Shown here in pieces: positions 22,371 to 33,051 of a stretch of DNA of 64,000 nt. Both the position numbers and the translations under genes were made by a program. This DNA is from Mangifera indica (lineage: Eukaryota; Streptophyta; Magnoliopsida; Sapindales; Anacardiaceae). The number at the start of each line of letters is the position of its first letter. Position 1 is the first letter of the stretch. The stretch spans positions 6,702,449 to 6,766,448 of the forward strand of contig NC_058149.1 of NCBI RefSeq assembly GCF_011075055.1. Direction: 5' to 3'. The notes under the pieces were generated by a model, which worked only from the letters and a program-made list of their open reading frames with translations, ran no database searches and was not told the DNA's origin.

Positions 22371-25300
22371 TTAAGTTGGCAGGATGTTGATCAAGTTCAA
22401 ACAATGATTGAACTTGATCGTTGTTACCACCTTGATCATCATATCTACAAGGTTCTCAATAGTCCCAATTTTCAAGAGTTGTATATTCCCTTCTTCAATA
22501 ATCTCTCTTACAAAATGATGTCTAACATCAATATGCTTAATTCGTGCATGGAATATTGGATTATTTGCCAAATGAATTACACTTTGACTATCAGAATACA
22601 CATTGACATGCTTCTGAACAATTCCTAATTCTTCTAGCAATCCTTGTAACCAAATAGCTTTTTTACAGCCTCTGTAACTATCATATACTTTACCTCTGTA
22701 GTAGACAAAGCAACTGTAGACTGCAAGGTAGACTTCCAACTGACTGGTGCTTTCGCAAGAGTAAAGATATAAATATTAGTTGATCGACGTTTATCCAAAT
22801 CACCAGTATAATCAGAGTCAACATATCCAATCACATCTTGACTAAGTACATCATCTTGCTCAAATACTAAACCAACATCTACAGTCTTTAATAAGTATCG
22901 TAGAATCCATTTCACAGCTTGCCAATGTCCCTTACCAGGATCATGCATTTACCTATTCACAACTCTAACTGCATGTGAAATGTCAGGTCTTGTACACATC
23001 ATTGCATACATCAAGCTACCAACCGCATTAGAATACAAAACTTATGACATATATCTTCGTTCTTCATCTGTACATGGAGATAATGATGCACTAATCTTGA
23101 AATGAGGAGTAAGTGGAGTATTTACAAATTTTGACTTCTCAGAAATGCCAAAACGGTGTAGTACCTTCTTCAAATATTTTTTTTGAATCAAACTAACCTT
23201 GTTTCTTCTTCTATCTCTACTAATCTTCATACCTAGAATCTTTTTGGCTTTTCCTAGGTCTTTCATTTCAAACTCTTGATTGAGTTGTGCCTTCAATTTC
23301 TCAGTTTCTTCTTGGTTCTTTGAAGTTATCAACATATCATCAACATACAATAATAAATAAATGAAAAACTCATCTTATAGCCTGCGAAAATATACACAAT
23401 TATCATACTTGCTTTTTGTGTACCTATACTCCAGCATGAATCAATCAAATCGCTTGTACCACTGTTTTGGTGACTGTTTCAATCCATAAAGCGATTTCTT
23501 CAGTTTGCAAACCCAATTCTCTTTATCAGCAACATTAAATCCTTCAAGCTGAGTCATGTAGATTTCATCTTCCAAATTACCATGTAGAAACATAGATTTC
23601 ACATCAAGTTGAACTAGTTTAAGATTCAATTGTGCTACCAAGGCCAACAAAATTCTAATAGAGAAATGTTTAACAACTGGAGAAAATACCTCATTGAAAT
23701 CAATCCCTTCCTTTTGAGCATAACCTTTTGCTATCAACTTTGTCTTGTAGCAAACATCTTCTTTGTTAGGAAATTCATCTTTTCTTGCATACACCCATTT
23801 GCACCTAATTGCCTTCTTGTTCTTTGGTAATTGAACTAACTGCCAAGTTTCATTTTTCTGAAGGCACTGTAATTCCTCATCCATGGTTTTCTTCCACTTT
23901 TCAACTTCTGGACTTTTGACTACTTTTTTATAGGTGGAAGGAATATCATCATCTATAATTGGAAGTACATAGGCTAGCATATCAGTAAATTGAGCAGGTT
24001 TACATATTTCTTGTTTTGGCCTATGTGATGCAATTGATTCTTGTTGTTACTGAGGTTATTGGGTTAAAACCTCTCTATCTTCACTTTCCTCCTCTGCCAT
24101 TGGAGTATCACTATCATTTTCAATAGCTCTGACTGGGTTTATTGTTGTGATTGTCTCAAACTCTATCTATTGTAGAGTACACTCCACCTATTGTTGAGTA
24201 TCATGGTCTTCTTTGTTATCTTTTTTAATATGGCAGATTCATCAAAGGTAACATCCCTACTGTGAATGATTTTCTTCAACTTTAGACACCAAAGACGATA
24301 TCCTTTCACTCCAAAACTAAACCCCATGAAAATTGTTTTCTTAGCTCTTAGATCTAATTTAGACTCTTTTGTATGATAATAGACAGTCGAACCAAACACA
24401 CGTAAGAAATCATAATCATTAGCAGATTTTCTAGACCATACATCAAAGGGTGTTTTCCCTTCAATTGCAGTGGATGGTAAACGATTAATGAGATGAAAAC
24501 CCAAAATGTTTTGCCTAACCCAACATTGGACAACATACATCTAACCTTCTTCAACAAGGTTTGATTTATGCGTTCTGCCACCTCATTCTGTTGTGGTGTT
24601 TCTTTGATTGAGAAATGACGTACAATGCGTTCAGCTTGACAAACTTAAAAAAATGGATCATTGGTATACTCATCACCATTATCAATCCTTAGTCGTTTGA
24701 TTTTTTTGCCAATCTGAGTTTTAACCATTTTTTTCCATTTCAAGAAAACACCTAATACATCATTCTTCTTCTTTAAAGTGTACACTCATGTCTGTCTAGA
24801 AAAGTTATCAACAAAAGTAACAAAGCAGTGTCTACCTCCCAAGGAAGTTGTCTTAGTATGTCTTCACACATCAGAGTGAACATAATCCAAAATACCTTCA
24901 GTGTTATAAATTGCAGTACTAAATCTTACTTTTGTCTGTTTTCCTAAGACATAGTGCTCACAAAAATCAAACTTACAGGTTTTTGCTCCTTTTAATAAGC
25001 CTTGTTTCACCAAACTAAATAAGGTTTTTTCCCCTGTATGTCCCAAACGTATATGCCAAAGTCTGGTTGTTTCATCATCTACATCTTTTTTAGATACTAC
25101 AACTACTGATTCAAAAACTGTACAACCATTATAATAATACCAGTTATTTCTTCTTGTACCTTTTATCATTATAAGAGCACCTAAGATAACTTTCAAGACT
25201 TCATCTTGCATTGACACCTTAAAGCCTTTGGATTCCAAAACTCCCAAAGAGATGAGATTTTCCTTCAACTATGGTACATGTTGAATGTCTGTCAGAACTC

Positions 25301-25499
25301 TAGTTGATCCATCATTATTCTTTAAATGGATTGAACTTATCCCCTCAGTTTTGCAAAGACTATCATTACCTATGAAAACAACTCCACAATTTAGTTTTTC
25401 ATAATTGAATAACCATTCCTTGTGTGGACTCATATGATAAGTGTAACCCGAATCTAGAAGCCATTCATCATACTAAGATATCGATGGTAGACTTACTAG
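22371..25499 (-). pseudogene. pol of copia element 1 (protease, integrase, RT, RNase H), broken
   Basis: Successive fragments: protease with WLLDSGYTYHMSPHKEWLF near 25400-25470; GAG_pre-integrase around 24864-25268 (LWHIRLGHTGEKTL); integrase core and tail 24163-24660 (AERINQTLLKKVRCML); RT 23042-23980 (WKKTMDEELQCLQKNETWQL; active site MYVDDMLITS); RNase H 22371-22948 (GYVDSDYTGDLDKRRST; DRR motif kept). Premature stops and frameshifts separate them. One example is a stop just before LKENLISLGVL, at about 25269. Non-functional. Confidence 0.88.
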
Positions 25500-26332
25500 A
25501 GCAAAGTCTGACTCATCTTCTTCAATTTCAGCTACACATGCATTTAAAGCAACTTTGGTCTTACCTTTATCTTTCCTTTGTAACTTCGGACAATCTTTCT
25601 TCCAATGTCCCTTCTCTCGACAGAAAAAACATTCATCTTTACTAGGCTTTTCTTTGACTGATATCTACCCCTTCTTTTTTGCTTGTGACTTTGACTTCAT
25701 CCTCTTATAGTAAGGGTTTCAATAATTATCTTTCTATTATCTTGTTAATCTTTCTTTCGAATTTCATTATTATTCAAAACAACACATACCTCATCGTAAG
25801 TCACTTTCTCCTTTCCATGAAGTAATGTAATGCTTAAATGATCCAATTCTTCAAGAAGAGATCTTAGTAGAAGCATTGCCTTATCTTCATCTTTGAAGGT
25901 TTCATCCAGGTTCAGTAAATCAACTATCAGCTGGTTAAAAGTATCAATATGATCACTTATACTTGTACAATGTTTCAATTGAAGAAAAAACAGTCTCTTC
26001 TTCAAATAAAGTCTATTTTTATTGCTCTTTTTCACATACTTGTTTTCTAATGTCTTTCACATCTTACTTGCAGATGTCTCTTTCATGAATGGATATTTCT
26101 ACTATCTAAAAAGACACATACGGATTATACCACAAGCTTGGTGGTTGATCCTCGCTCATTCTTTGTCATCTATCTTTTCTGGTTTTTCCTCCTCTAGAGC
26201 TATATCAAGATTTTCTTGACACAGGGCGTCCATCACTTCACATTGCCATAAGCCAAAATTGTTTCGGCCATCAAATTTTTCCACATCAATTTTTGCCATT
26301 GTCACAATTGTCTTTGTTGATGTCGATGTCAT
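25500..26332 (-). pseudogene. gag of copia element 1, broken
   Basis: Capsid-type gag. The start ATG is at 26332, followed by MTSTSTKTIVTMAKIDVEKF and a UBN2-type gag domain (LLLRSLLEELDHLSITLLHG at about 25815-25870), ending with a CCHC knuckle CREKGHWKKDCPKL near 25580-25625. At least three conserved Trp codons are now TGA or TAG, including the one after IDDKE, so only fragments could be translated. Confidence 0.85.
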
Positions 26333-26588
26333 TTTCTGCTAACTATGATTTACTTGGTAGATAATTTGTCAAATAACCAAGTTTCACAAATTTATATTCA
26401 ATAGCTAAAACAAAATTACTATACCCTAGAATAGAAGTAAGTGCCAAAAAATGATAATAGATGCACCAGGAAAACACCCAAGAAAGATTAGTGGGGACAA
26501 AGCCTCCTTAAAAACCAACCTCCTTAGACAACATTTTCCTATACATGCACATAACCATATAAATAGTTATTCACTATCCTAAACCTAG

Positions 26589-26602
26589 GCTCTGATACCA
26601 CT
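26589..26602 (-). other. Primer-binding site (initiator tRNA-Met) of copia element 1
   Basis: The minus strand reads TGGTATCAGAGCC directly inside the 5' LTR, the standard complement of the 3' end of plant initiator tRNA-Met used to prime reverse transcription. Confidence 0.9.
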
Positions 26603-26963
26603 TGTTGTGCAACGGAAATATAAAACACAATTTCTATGCTACTGAATATAATAAATAATTAAGGCAGAAAATAAAATGCAAAAAAATAAAAGAAAGAAAA
26701 CACAAGAATTTACAAGGTTTTGTAAATGTACCTACGTCTTTGACGCCACTGACTACTTTCATTATGTTCAAAGAATAGTTACAAAGGAAAAATAAACTAT
26801 TAGAGATCCATAATAATAGAATTTTGTCAATACAATTGTGTTTGACTACAATTGCTGTTGGGATCATTTTAAATTAAAACCAATGCCTCTATTTATAGCC
26901 TTTGATAAAATACAAAGAGAATAAATTAATAGATATGGGACCTAAAAAGCCAATTTTCCAACA
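26603..26963 (-). repeat. 5' LTR of copia element 1
   Basis: 361 bp; plus strand starts TGTTGTGCAACGG and ends CCAACA (TG...CA). It lies next to the primer-binding site and carries the promoter side of the element. Confidence 0.9.
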
Positions 26964-27608
26964 GTATCAAATCCTCATAACGACTAATTCCAATTGACAC
27001 AAAGACTAAGTTACAATTCACAATCAAGTATAAGCTTTCACTTGAGTATAAAAGTTTAGTGAGTTATCTTAGTTTAGTATCTGAAGTGCATCCTAAATGA
27101 TCGTACGAAACCTTAGAATTTCCTAAGGTAGACTTAGGGGACCAAAAGGGGCCTTGTGTTAAAAACATACGTAAATTGATCCATGTCATCCAATGGGGAG
27201 TTAAAGGAATACTCTTGATGACTAAATTAGGGTGGATCAAGTCAAAGGGCAAAATGGGGGATTAAGTAAGTATTTTAAGTAAAGTCTCTTCCTTATTAAG
27301 TGATTATCACTCACTCTCCCATTTTCATGTCTTATAGGTGATAGATGATCCAGACAATCGAGATGTGAAAGAGTTAACTGGTACAGGTAGTTTGAGGGCA
27401 TTTTTGTCATTTATAATAATCATGATTTTATAGTGTGTTTTTTGGAACTTAGGTTTTGTGTATTGACTTGGTTAAGCAATATTTTTTATTTGGGATTGTG
27501 TTTTATTATTTTATCACATCATTTGAAACATTTCCATTGGTTTATTATGAATAAAAGTTATTGGTTGAGTTTTCCATTTTCATTATAATTGAATGTGTCT
27601 ATGAGAAC

Positions 27609-28283
27609 TAGGATTGGATTTGAGTCAAGTCGAGCTCAAACTCAGCTCGGTTAATACATAGTCGAGCCCAAGCCTGAGCTTGAGCTCGACGAGCCAAGAA
27701 AATAGTTGCTCAAACTGGAGCTCATGAGCTTAGCTATACAGAATAACAACGTATAAATGAATAAAAACGTGTGTGAACTAAAGAGAGAGAGAAAACACTT
27801 TGTGATTGGAACACATCGAATTGCCAAATGCCATCGTCAAACTCTTGAGTCTAGAACACGAAGTGGATGCACGAAGATGAAGACAAAATGAATGATGAAA
27901 GAAGAAGAGAAGACTAAAGAAGAAAAAGGTAAAATGAATGCATTAATTAAAGGGAAAGTCTTTTTTCCCTTTGATCAATGAGGCATACCAGTCTCACATA
28001 TTGGAGGTAAGAAAGTCTGAATTCCTTTGGCTAATGTGCGTGAAGACTGAAAAGGCAAACAAAAACTTTTCCCTCTAATTAAAAATTTTAAAGTGAAATG
28101 CATTGCTCACTTTAAAATTTTTTTAAGACACAAGCAGCTTGGCTCACAAGCCACACGAGCTGCTAGATTACGTAGCAAGAGCTTGGGCTCATTTATATTG
28201 ACATGTAAAGCTTGGGCTCGTTTATGTTAGACTCATTTCGGACTAGTTCGAGCTAAAAAAAGGTCAATTCGAATCTAACCCTA
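27609..28283. mobile_element. Non-autonomous hAT-type MITE with 8-bp target duplication
   Basis: 675 bp between perfect 8-bp direct repeats ATGAGAAC (27601-27608 and 28284-28291). Ends are imperfect inverted repeats: TAGGATTGGATTTGAG on the left; TAGGGTTAGATTCGAAT read inward from the right. Subterminal GAGCTCGAGC-like motifs occur on both sides. An 8-bp duplication and TAGGG-type ends fit the hAT superfamily. No transposase is encoded. Confidence 0.85.
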
Positions 28284-28291
28284 ATGAGAAC

Positions 28292-28870
28292 GATTAAGAA
28301 TTAAGTAAATGCATACTCTATTAGCTAAGTAATTGTAGTGTATCCCTCTAAAGGGCAACACTTCTAAAAGGTTGTTACACTTGTTTTAAAAAGTTTTTTT
28401 AAAGCTATCACATCTTAATCCCTCTAATCGATCAACCTATTTCAACTTTTCACCATCACATCTTAATGCCCATAAGAAATCACATGTGCCTTAAAGTGGC
28501 TCTTTGGTGGAAATCTCAAGTCACCAAATGTTGTCTTATATTTTCTTTTGTAACTAGTTGCAACATCCTACAGAAGAAAAAATAAATAAGTTAATTTCCT
28601 TAATACATGCACGTTTCATACATATTTAAAAATAAAAAACCAAAATTTAAAAAAAAACATACATGTTAAAATACTCTAAACTAAAAAATATCAATTACCC
28701 CTAAAATGAAAAAACAATCAATAAACCTTCCAAATTGGTAAATGACAAAAAACACCACCACATGGGTTGCTCTTACCAAATAAAACACATGTACTAGAGA
28801 ATATATAAAAACCCCACCGCACATTACTCTCATGACTAATTTCAAAACCTCATCTTATGGTGGAAAATAA
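28292..28870. other. Intergenic DNA, nothing recognised
   Basis: A short conserved-looking stretch on the minus strand near 28480-28570 can be read as a peptide (YKRKYKTTFGDLRFPPKSHF) but has stops on both sides and no family I recognise. Confidence 0.3.
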
Positions 28871-29588
28871 CCAGAAAAACCCCACCAGACACAGCACACA
28901 TACCATTCACATGTCAAACCCATTCACATGTTGGAAAAATATAAAAATAAAAAACCTTACCCTCAACTTCCGATACCTTGTGCGATTTGTATGGTAATTG
29001 TGAATCACAGCGGTGATAAAAACCATACAAATTTACCATTTTCATACTTGATTTCACCAATAATTAACTCTAGATCTATTTTAACACAAAATCATTGACA
29101 AATTTCTTGAAAATTACAAAAAATTCAAGTTAATTCACAAAAAAATTCAATTAGAAAATCAATATCCAAGACCTAGTCAATCTTTTAAAAATAGTTAAAT
29201 CTCAACATTATAATCTATTAACACCACCAAAAAAACTCGGCTAGACACATCACCATTACCATTCACATGTCAAACCCATGGATCTTGCATGTTGGAAAAA
29301 TATTTAAAAAAAAAAAAAACCCTTACCCTCAACGTCCATCACCATGTGCGACTTGCATAGTGATTGTGCATCACAAGTGGTGATAAAAACCATAAAAATC
29401 TCTCATTTTCAAACTTGATTTCATCAATAATTGACTCTAAACCTATTTTAACACAAAACTATTGACAAATTTCTTGAAAACTATAAAAAATTTAAGTTAA
29501 TTCACATAAAAATTCAATCGGAAAATCAATATTCAAGACCTAATCAATCTTTTAAAAATAGTTAAATCTCAATATTATAATATATTAA
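28871..29588. repeat. Tandem duplication, unit about 356-365 bp
   Basis: Two adjacent diverged copies, about 28871-29226 and 29227-29588. Shared landmarks: ACCATTCACATGTCAAACCC at 28902 and 29258, GTGATAAAAACCATA, and CAATCTTTTAAAAATAGTTA near each end. Non-coding. The following 29589-30120 is AT-rich with nothing recognised. Confidence 0.75.
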
Positions 29589-30120
29589 ACACAATAAAGA
29601 ATGATTCAATAATATGTTTCTCCATTTTAAACGTTGAAAATCGATTGTATTATCAAAAATATCGTTGAAAAAGTACGTAAGATTTCTATTATGTGGATTA
29701 ATACACATGATTTTAATTGTGAAAAATAAATTTAAATCTTGTTTATATATAAACAGTTATATCGAAGTGTGATATATTGACTATATCCGTATAATCCCTA
29801 AAAAGTTGATCAATTTTTTTAAATTCTTTTAATTTTAGTCGTATTAATTAATTTTTCATAATATATATTGGTTAAATCTTTAATTTCCCATATTAATAAC
29901 ACTACCATGCCAGTAAGTCTAGAAGAACTAACCGTACTAGAGTGGACTATTTATATATACTTGTGTACATATGAACGAATTGTGCCTCAATTAGCTAGCT
30001 GCAGTACTCAGAAATTTAGATTAAATTAATAATATTTTTGTTTTATTCTTTTTTTAACCATCCTTATGTACTTGTACATTGAAAGCACAAGTGACTTAAT
30101 AATTAATTAATGAATGATAC

Positions 30121-30346
30121 TAAAGAAATATGGAAAAGAAAAATATATTTCTTATTATTTTATGTACAAAACTCACCCACATATATACAACTAGTATTAG
30201 CCTATAATTAGAAAATATATCTCCTAACTTAATTAGAGAATCAATCTCCTACCTAGAATAGGAAACTTATAAATAATTAAAATCCCTAAACTTTAGGAAA
30301 CAAAAACATAACAGAACTATATTTTAGGAAATAACAGATTTCAACA
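30121..30346 (-). repeat. 3' LTR of copia element 2
   Basis: 226 bp, nearly identical to 32705-32930 (about 3 mismatches). In element orientation it starts TGTTGAAATCTG directly after the polypurine tract and ends TTTCTTTA rather than the usual CA. Confidence 0.9.
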
Positions 30347-30353
30347 CCTCCCC

Positions 30354-31607
30354 TCAAGCTGGGCAATAAATGTTAAGTATGCCAAGCTTGGAACACATAT
30401 TTTCAAACTGAGATCTAGGTAACGCCTTGGTGAAAATGTCTGCTATTTGAGAATTGGTAGGAATATAGTTCAACTTGATAACTTCCATTTCAATCTTCTC
30501 CTTGATGAAATGCTGATCTATCTCCACATGCTTTGTTCGATCATGATGAACTGGATTTTTGGCTATGTTAATAGTTGCTTGATTATCACATAACAACTCT
30601 ATAGGCATAACATTGGGAACCTTTAATTCTTCCAACAACCTTTGTAGCCATATTCCTTCACAAATTCCTTGCGCTAAAGCTCTAAATTCAGCTTCTGCGC
30701 TGCTGCGAGAAACTACTGATTGTTTCTTGCTATGCCAGGTTACTAGATTACCCCAAACAAAAGAACAATACCCAGAAGTAGACCTTCTATCAAGAGGTGA
30801 TCCAGCCCAATCTGCATCTGTGTAAATGCTTACTTGCCTACATGCACTTTTCTTAAACCAAATGCCTCGACCTAGGGTCATTTTAAGATAGCTGAGTATC
30901 CTGTACACAACTCCCATATGTTCCTCATTTGGGCTGTTCATGAATTGGCTTACTTTACTAATAGCAAAGCCAATATCAGGCCTTGTATGAGAGAGATAGA
31001 TAAGTTTCCCAACTAACCGTTGATACCTTCCTTTGTCCACAAGAGGACTTCCCTCTAGTAATCCCAACTTTGTTGATGAATCCATTGGAGTTTCGGTTGG
31101 TTCACAATCAGTCATTCCAGTTTCCTTAAGTAAATCTAGGACATATTTGCGTTGATTAATGCAAATGCCCTTCTTAGATCTTGCTACCTCCATACCTAGA
31201 AAATACTTTAGACAACCAAGATCCTTGATTTCAAATTGTTTGCCCAAGAATATCTTCAACTTCTGAATTTCATCTTCACTATTGCCTGTGATGATGATAT
31301 CGTCTACATAAACTATAAGAACGGTAATAAAGCCATTTGAAGTATGATTTACAAACAAAGTATGATCTGTTTGACACTGAAGATAGCCAAACCCTTTCAC
31401 AGACTTTGTAAACCTTTCAAACCAGGCTCTTGGTGACTGTTTTAGCCCATACAAGGATTTCTTTAGTCTGCAAACTTTGTTCCCAAACTCTGCTTCTAAA
31501 CCAGGTGGATTATCCATGTATACCTCCTCCAACAAATCACCATTTAAGAATACGTTTTTCACATCCATCTGATGTAGTTGCCAATCTAGATTCACTGCAA
31601 TTGACAA
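30354..31607 (-). CDS. Copia reverse transcriptase C-terminal part plus RNase H, 5'-truncated but open
   Basis: 417 codons without a stop, beginning inside the RT domain. In-frame NTVRVLLS codons precede the first ATG. Visible: MDVKNVFLNGDL with the first catalytic Asp at residue 15, SLYGLKQSPRAW (51-62), the active site YVDD (100-103), FLGMEVARSKKG, the TRPDIGFAISKVSQF segment, RNase H TDADWAGSPLDRRSTSGYCS, SRSSAEAEFRALAQG, DNQATINIAKNP, and a C-terminal ADIFTKALPRSQFE. The N-terminal fingers of RT, and all of protease and integrase, are missing, so it is not an active polymerase by itself. Its own translation start is uncertain. In the parental element it was part of a gag-pol polyprotein. 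Confidence 0.85.
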   Translation of the reverse strand: MSIAVNLDWQLHQMDVKNVFLNGDLLEEVYMDNPPGLEAEFGNKVCRLKKSLYGLKQSPRAWFERFTKSVKGFGYLQCQTDHTLFVNHTSNGFITVLIVYVDDIIITGNSEDEIQKLKIFLGKQFEIKDLGCLKYFLGMEVARSKKGICINQRKYVLDLLKETGMTDCEPTETPMDSSTKLGLLEGSPLVDKGRYQRLVGKLIYLSHTRPDIGFAISKVSQFMNSPNEEHMGVVYRILSYLKMTLGRGIWFKKSACRQVSIYTDADWAGSPLDRRSTSGYCSFVWGNLVTWHSKKQSVVSRSSAEAEFRALAQGICEGIWLQRLLEELKVPNVMPIELLCDNQATINIAKNPVHHDRTKHVEIDQHFIKEKIEMEVIKLNYIPTNSQIADIFTKALPRSQFENMCSKLGILNIYCPA

Positions 31608-31624
31608 AAGAACCCTGACTGTAT

Positions 31625-32593
31625 TCAGCTTTGCAACTGCTCAATCTGTTCCTTGCTGAATAGATTTTCGTCACTGTCACCAGGATTATTTCCACATACA
31701 GAATATCCCTTCTTGGTCTGACTACGTGGCTTCCAATCTACTGGCCTTCCATGAATTTCCCAGCAGGTTTCCTTGTAATGGCCTGGACGACGGCAATGCT
31801 CGCACCATGGTCGGCCTTTTCTGGTTTTACCATCAACAGGATTGTTTGAATTACCTCTGGCTGCAAGTGTTGATGCGTCTCCACTGGTTGGCATTGTCTC
31901 AGACCTGAGCATTACCTTCTTTCGACTTTCTTCTCTGCGCACATCAGAAACCACCTCTCGAATGGAGGGCAGTGGCTTAACACTCAATATTCTGCCACGA
32001 ACCTCATCCGGGTTATCATTCAAGCCGATAAGAAATTTAAAAATCCTCATCTCTTTCAGGTATAATTTGAAAACAGCTCCATCATCATTACACTTCCAGT
32101 TTAACTTGTTGAATATGTCTACTTGCTGCCAAAGGTGTGACAATTTATTGAAATACTCTATCACCGTTAGATCACCTTGCTTCATTTCATGTAAAACTCC
32201 TTCAATTCTAAACCTCTCCGAAATATTATCCTTATTTGAGTAGGTTTCCTTCACAGCTTCCCAAACTTCATAGGCTGTTTCATACAATAGGAAATTTTCT
32301 CCAACCTCTGGTGTCATGGAATTTATGAGCCAAGACATCACCTTACTGTTATCAGCCTCCCAAATCTTGTACCCCTTGTCTTTCTTCTCTGGAATCTCCA
32401 CATCTCCTGTGATAAAATCAACTTTACCTTTCCCCTTAATGTAAAGCATAACAGATTGTGACTAGGGCAAATAATTATGCCCATTTAACCTGTGGTTTGT
32501 GATGATTTGAGAACTTTGAGATAGATCGACGGTACTTCCTCCAGAGGATAAACCTTCAGAATTGACATTCAAAGCAATTCCAAATTTTGACAT
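31625..32593 (-). pseudogene. gag of copia element 2, one amber codon
   Basis: UBN2-type gag nucleocapsid protein, which would package the element's RNA. Reading begins at MSKFGIALNVNSEG (ATG at 32593) and runs to LNGHNYLP, where TAG at 32462-32464 stands in the place of the Trp usual after NYLP. Beyond it the frame is open for 274 codons from the ATG at 32449. These include the gag domain (VMSWLINSMTPEV to VRGRILSVKPLPS, residues about 37-163 of this part) and a CCHC knuckle with Cys216, Cys219, His224 and Cys229. The frame ends FSKEQIEQLQS with a TGA made at the deletion junction. The single G-to-A change could be recent. Confidence 0.85.
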
Positions 32594-32690
32594 GTCTGAA
32601 CCTGAGGTATTGCCAGAGATGTAGTTTTTATCGGAGGAAGTAACAGAGATAAGTATTGCCAGGAAAAACAATGATGAATATAGCTGGAGT

Positions 32691-32704
32691 TGGCTCTGAT
32701 ACCA
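32691..32704 (-). other. Primer-binding site of copia element 2
   Basis: The minus strand reads TGGTATCAGAGCCA immediately inside the 5' LTR, complementary to the 3' end of initiator tRNA-Met. Confidence 0.9.
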
Positions 32705-32930
32705 TAAAGAAATATGGAAAAGAAAAATATATTTCCTATTATTTTCTGTACAAAACTCACCCACATATATACAACTAGTATTAGCCTATAATTAGAAAAT
32801 ATATCTCCTAACTTAATTAGAGAATCAATCTCCTACCTAGAATAGGAAACTTATAAATAATTAAAATCCCTAAACTTTAGGAAACAAAAACATAACAGAA
32901 CTATATTTTAGGAAATAACAAATTTCAACA
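32705..32930 (-). repeat. 5' LTR of copia element 2
   Basis: 226 bp partner of 30121-30346. In element orientation it starts TGTTGAAATTTG and ends TTTCTTTA immediately before the primer-binding site. Confidence 0.9.
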
Positions 32931-33051
32931 GATTTCAACATATGCCTTTCAGAGAAATTCAGATTAGGGATGTGTGTGTGGGTACATATAAATATATTTA
33001 AAAGGAGCATGTGGCTCTCGATGAAGGAATGCTTCACTTTCCATTTTTAAT

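Larger units (their letters stand above)
21919..26963 (-). mobile_element. Decayed Ty1/copia retrotransposon, Tnt1/Tork-like
   Basis: Complete architecture on the minus strand: 5' LTR at 26603-26963, primer-binding site just inside it, gag, protease, integrase, RT and RNase H, polypurine tract (AAGGTGGAGATT near 22280-22291) and 3' LTR at 21919-22279. Flanks GTATT and GTATC look like a 5-bp target duplication with one mismatch. Many stops and frameshifts make it inactive. Protein order and motifs (DDMLITSKNQEE; GAPVSWKSTLQSTVALSTTE-type RNase H) resemble the Tnt1-94 lineage. Confidence 0.92.
30121..32930 (-). mobile_element. Young, internally deleted Ty1/copia derivative (gag joined to RT/RNase H)
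   Basis: 2810 bp in total. LTRs 30121-30346 and 32705-32930 differ at only about 3 of 226 positions. Minus-strand order: 5' LTR, PBS, gag (32593-31625), then directly the C-terminal RT and RNase H (31607-30354), a polypurine tract (GAGGGGAGG at 30347-30355) overlapping the pol stop, and the 3' LTR. Protease, integrase and N-terminal RT are absent. The right LTR is followed by an extra GATTTCAACA, a 10-bp repeat of its own end. A target duplication is not clear (GATAC against GATTT). It would need enzymes from a relative to move. Confidence 0.92.

Noticed and set aside
28480..28570. Possible transposase-like peptide on the minus strand
   Set aside because: Only about 25 readable residues between stops and no recognisable family motif.
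31842..32243. 133-codon plus-strand open frame
   Set aside because: Antisense shadow of the copia gag, without protein-like features.
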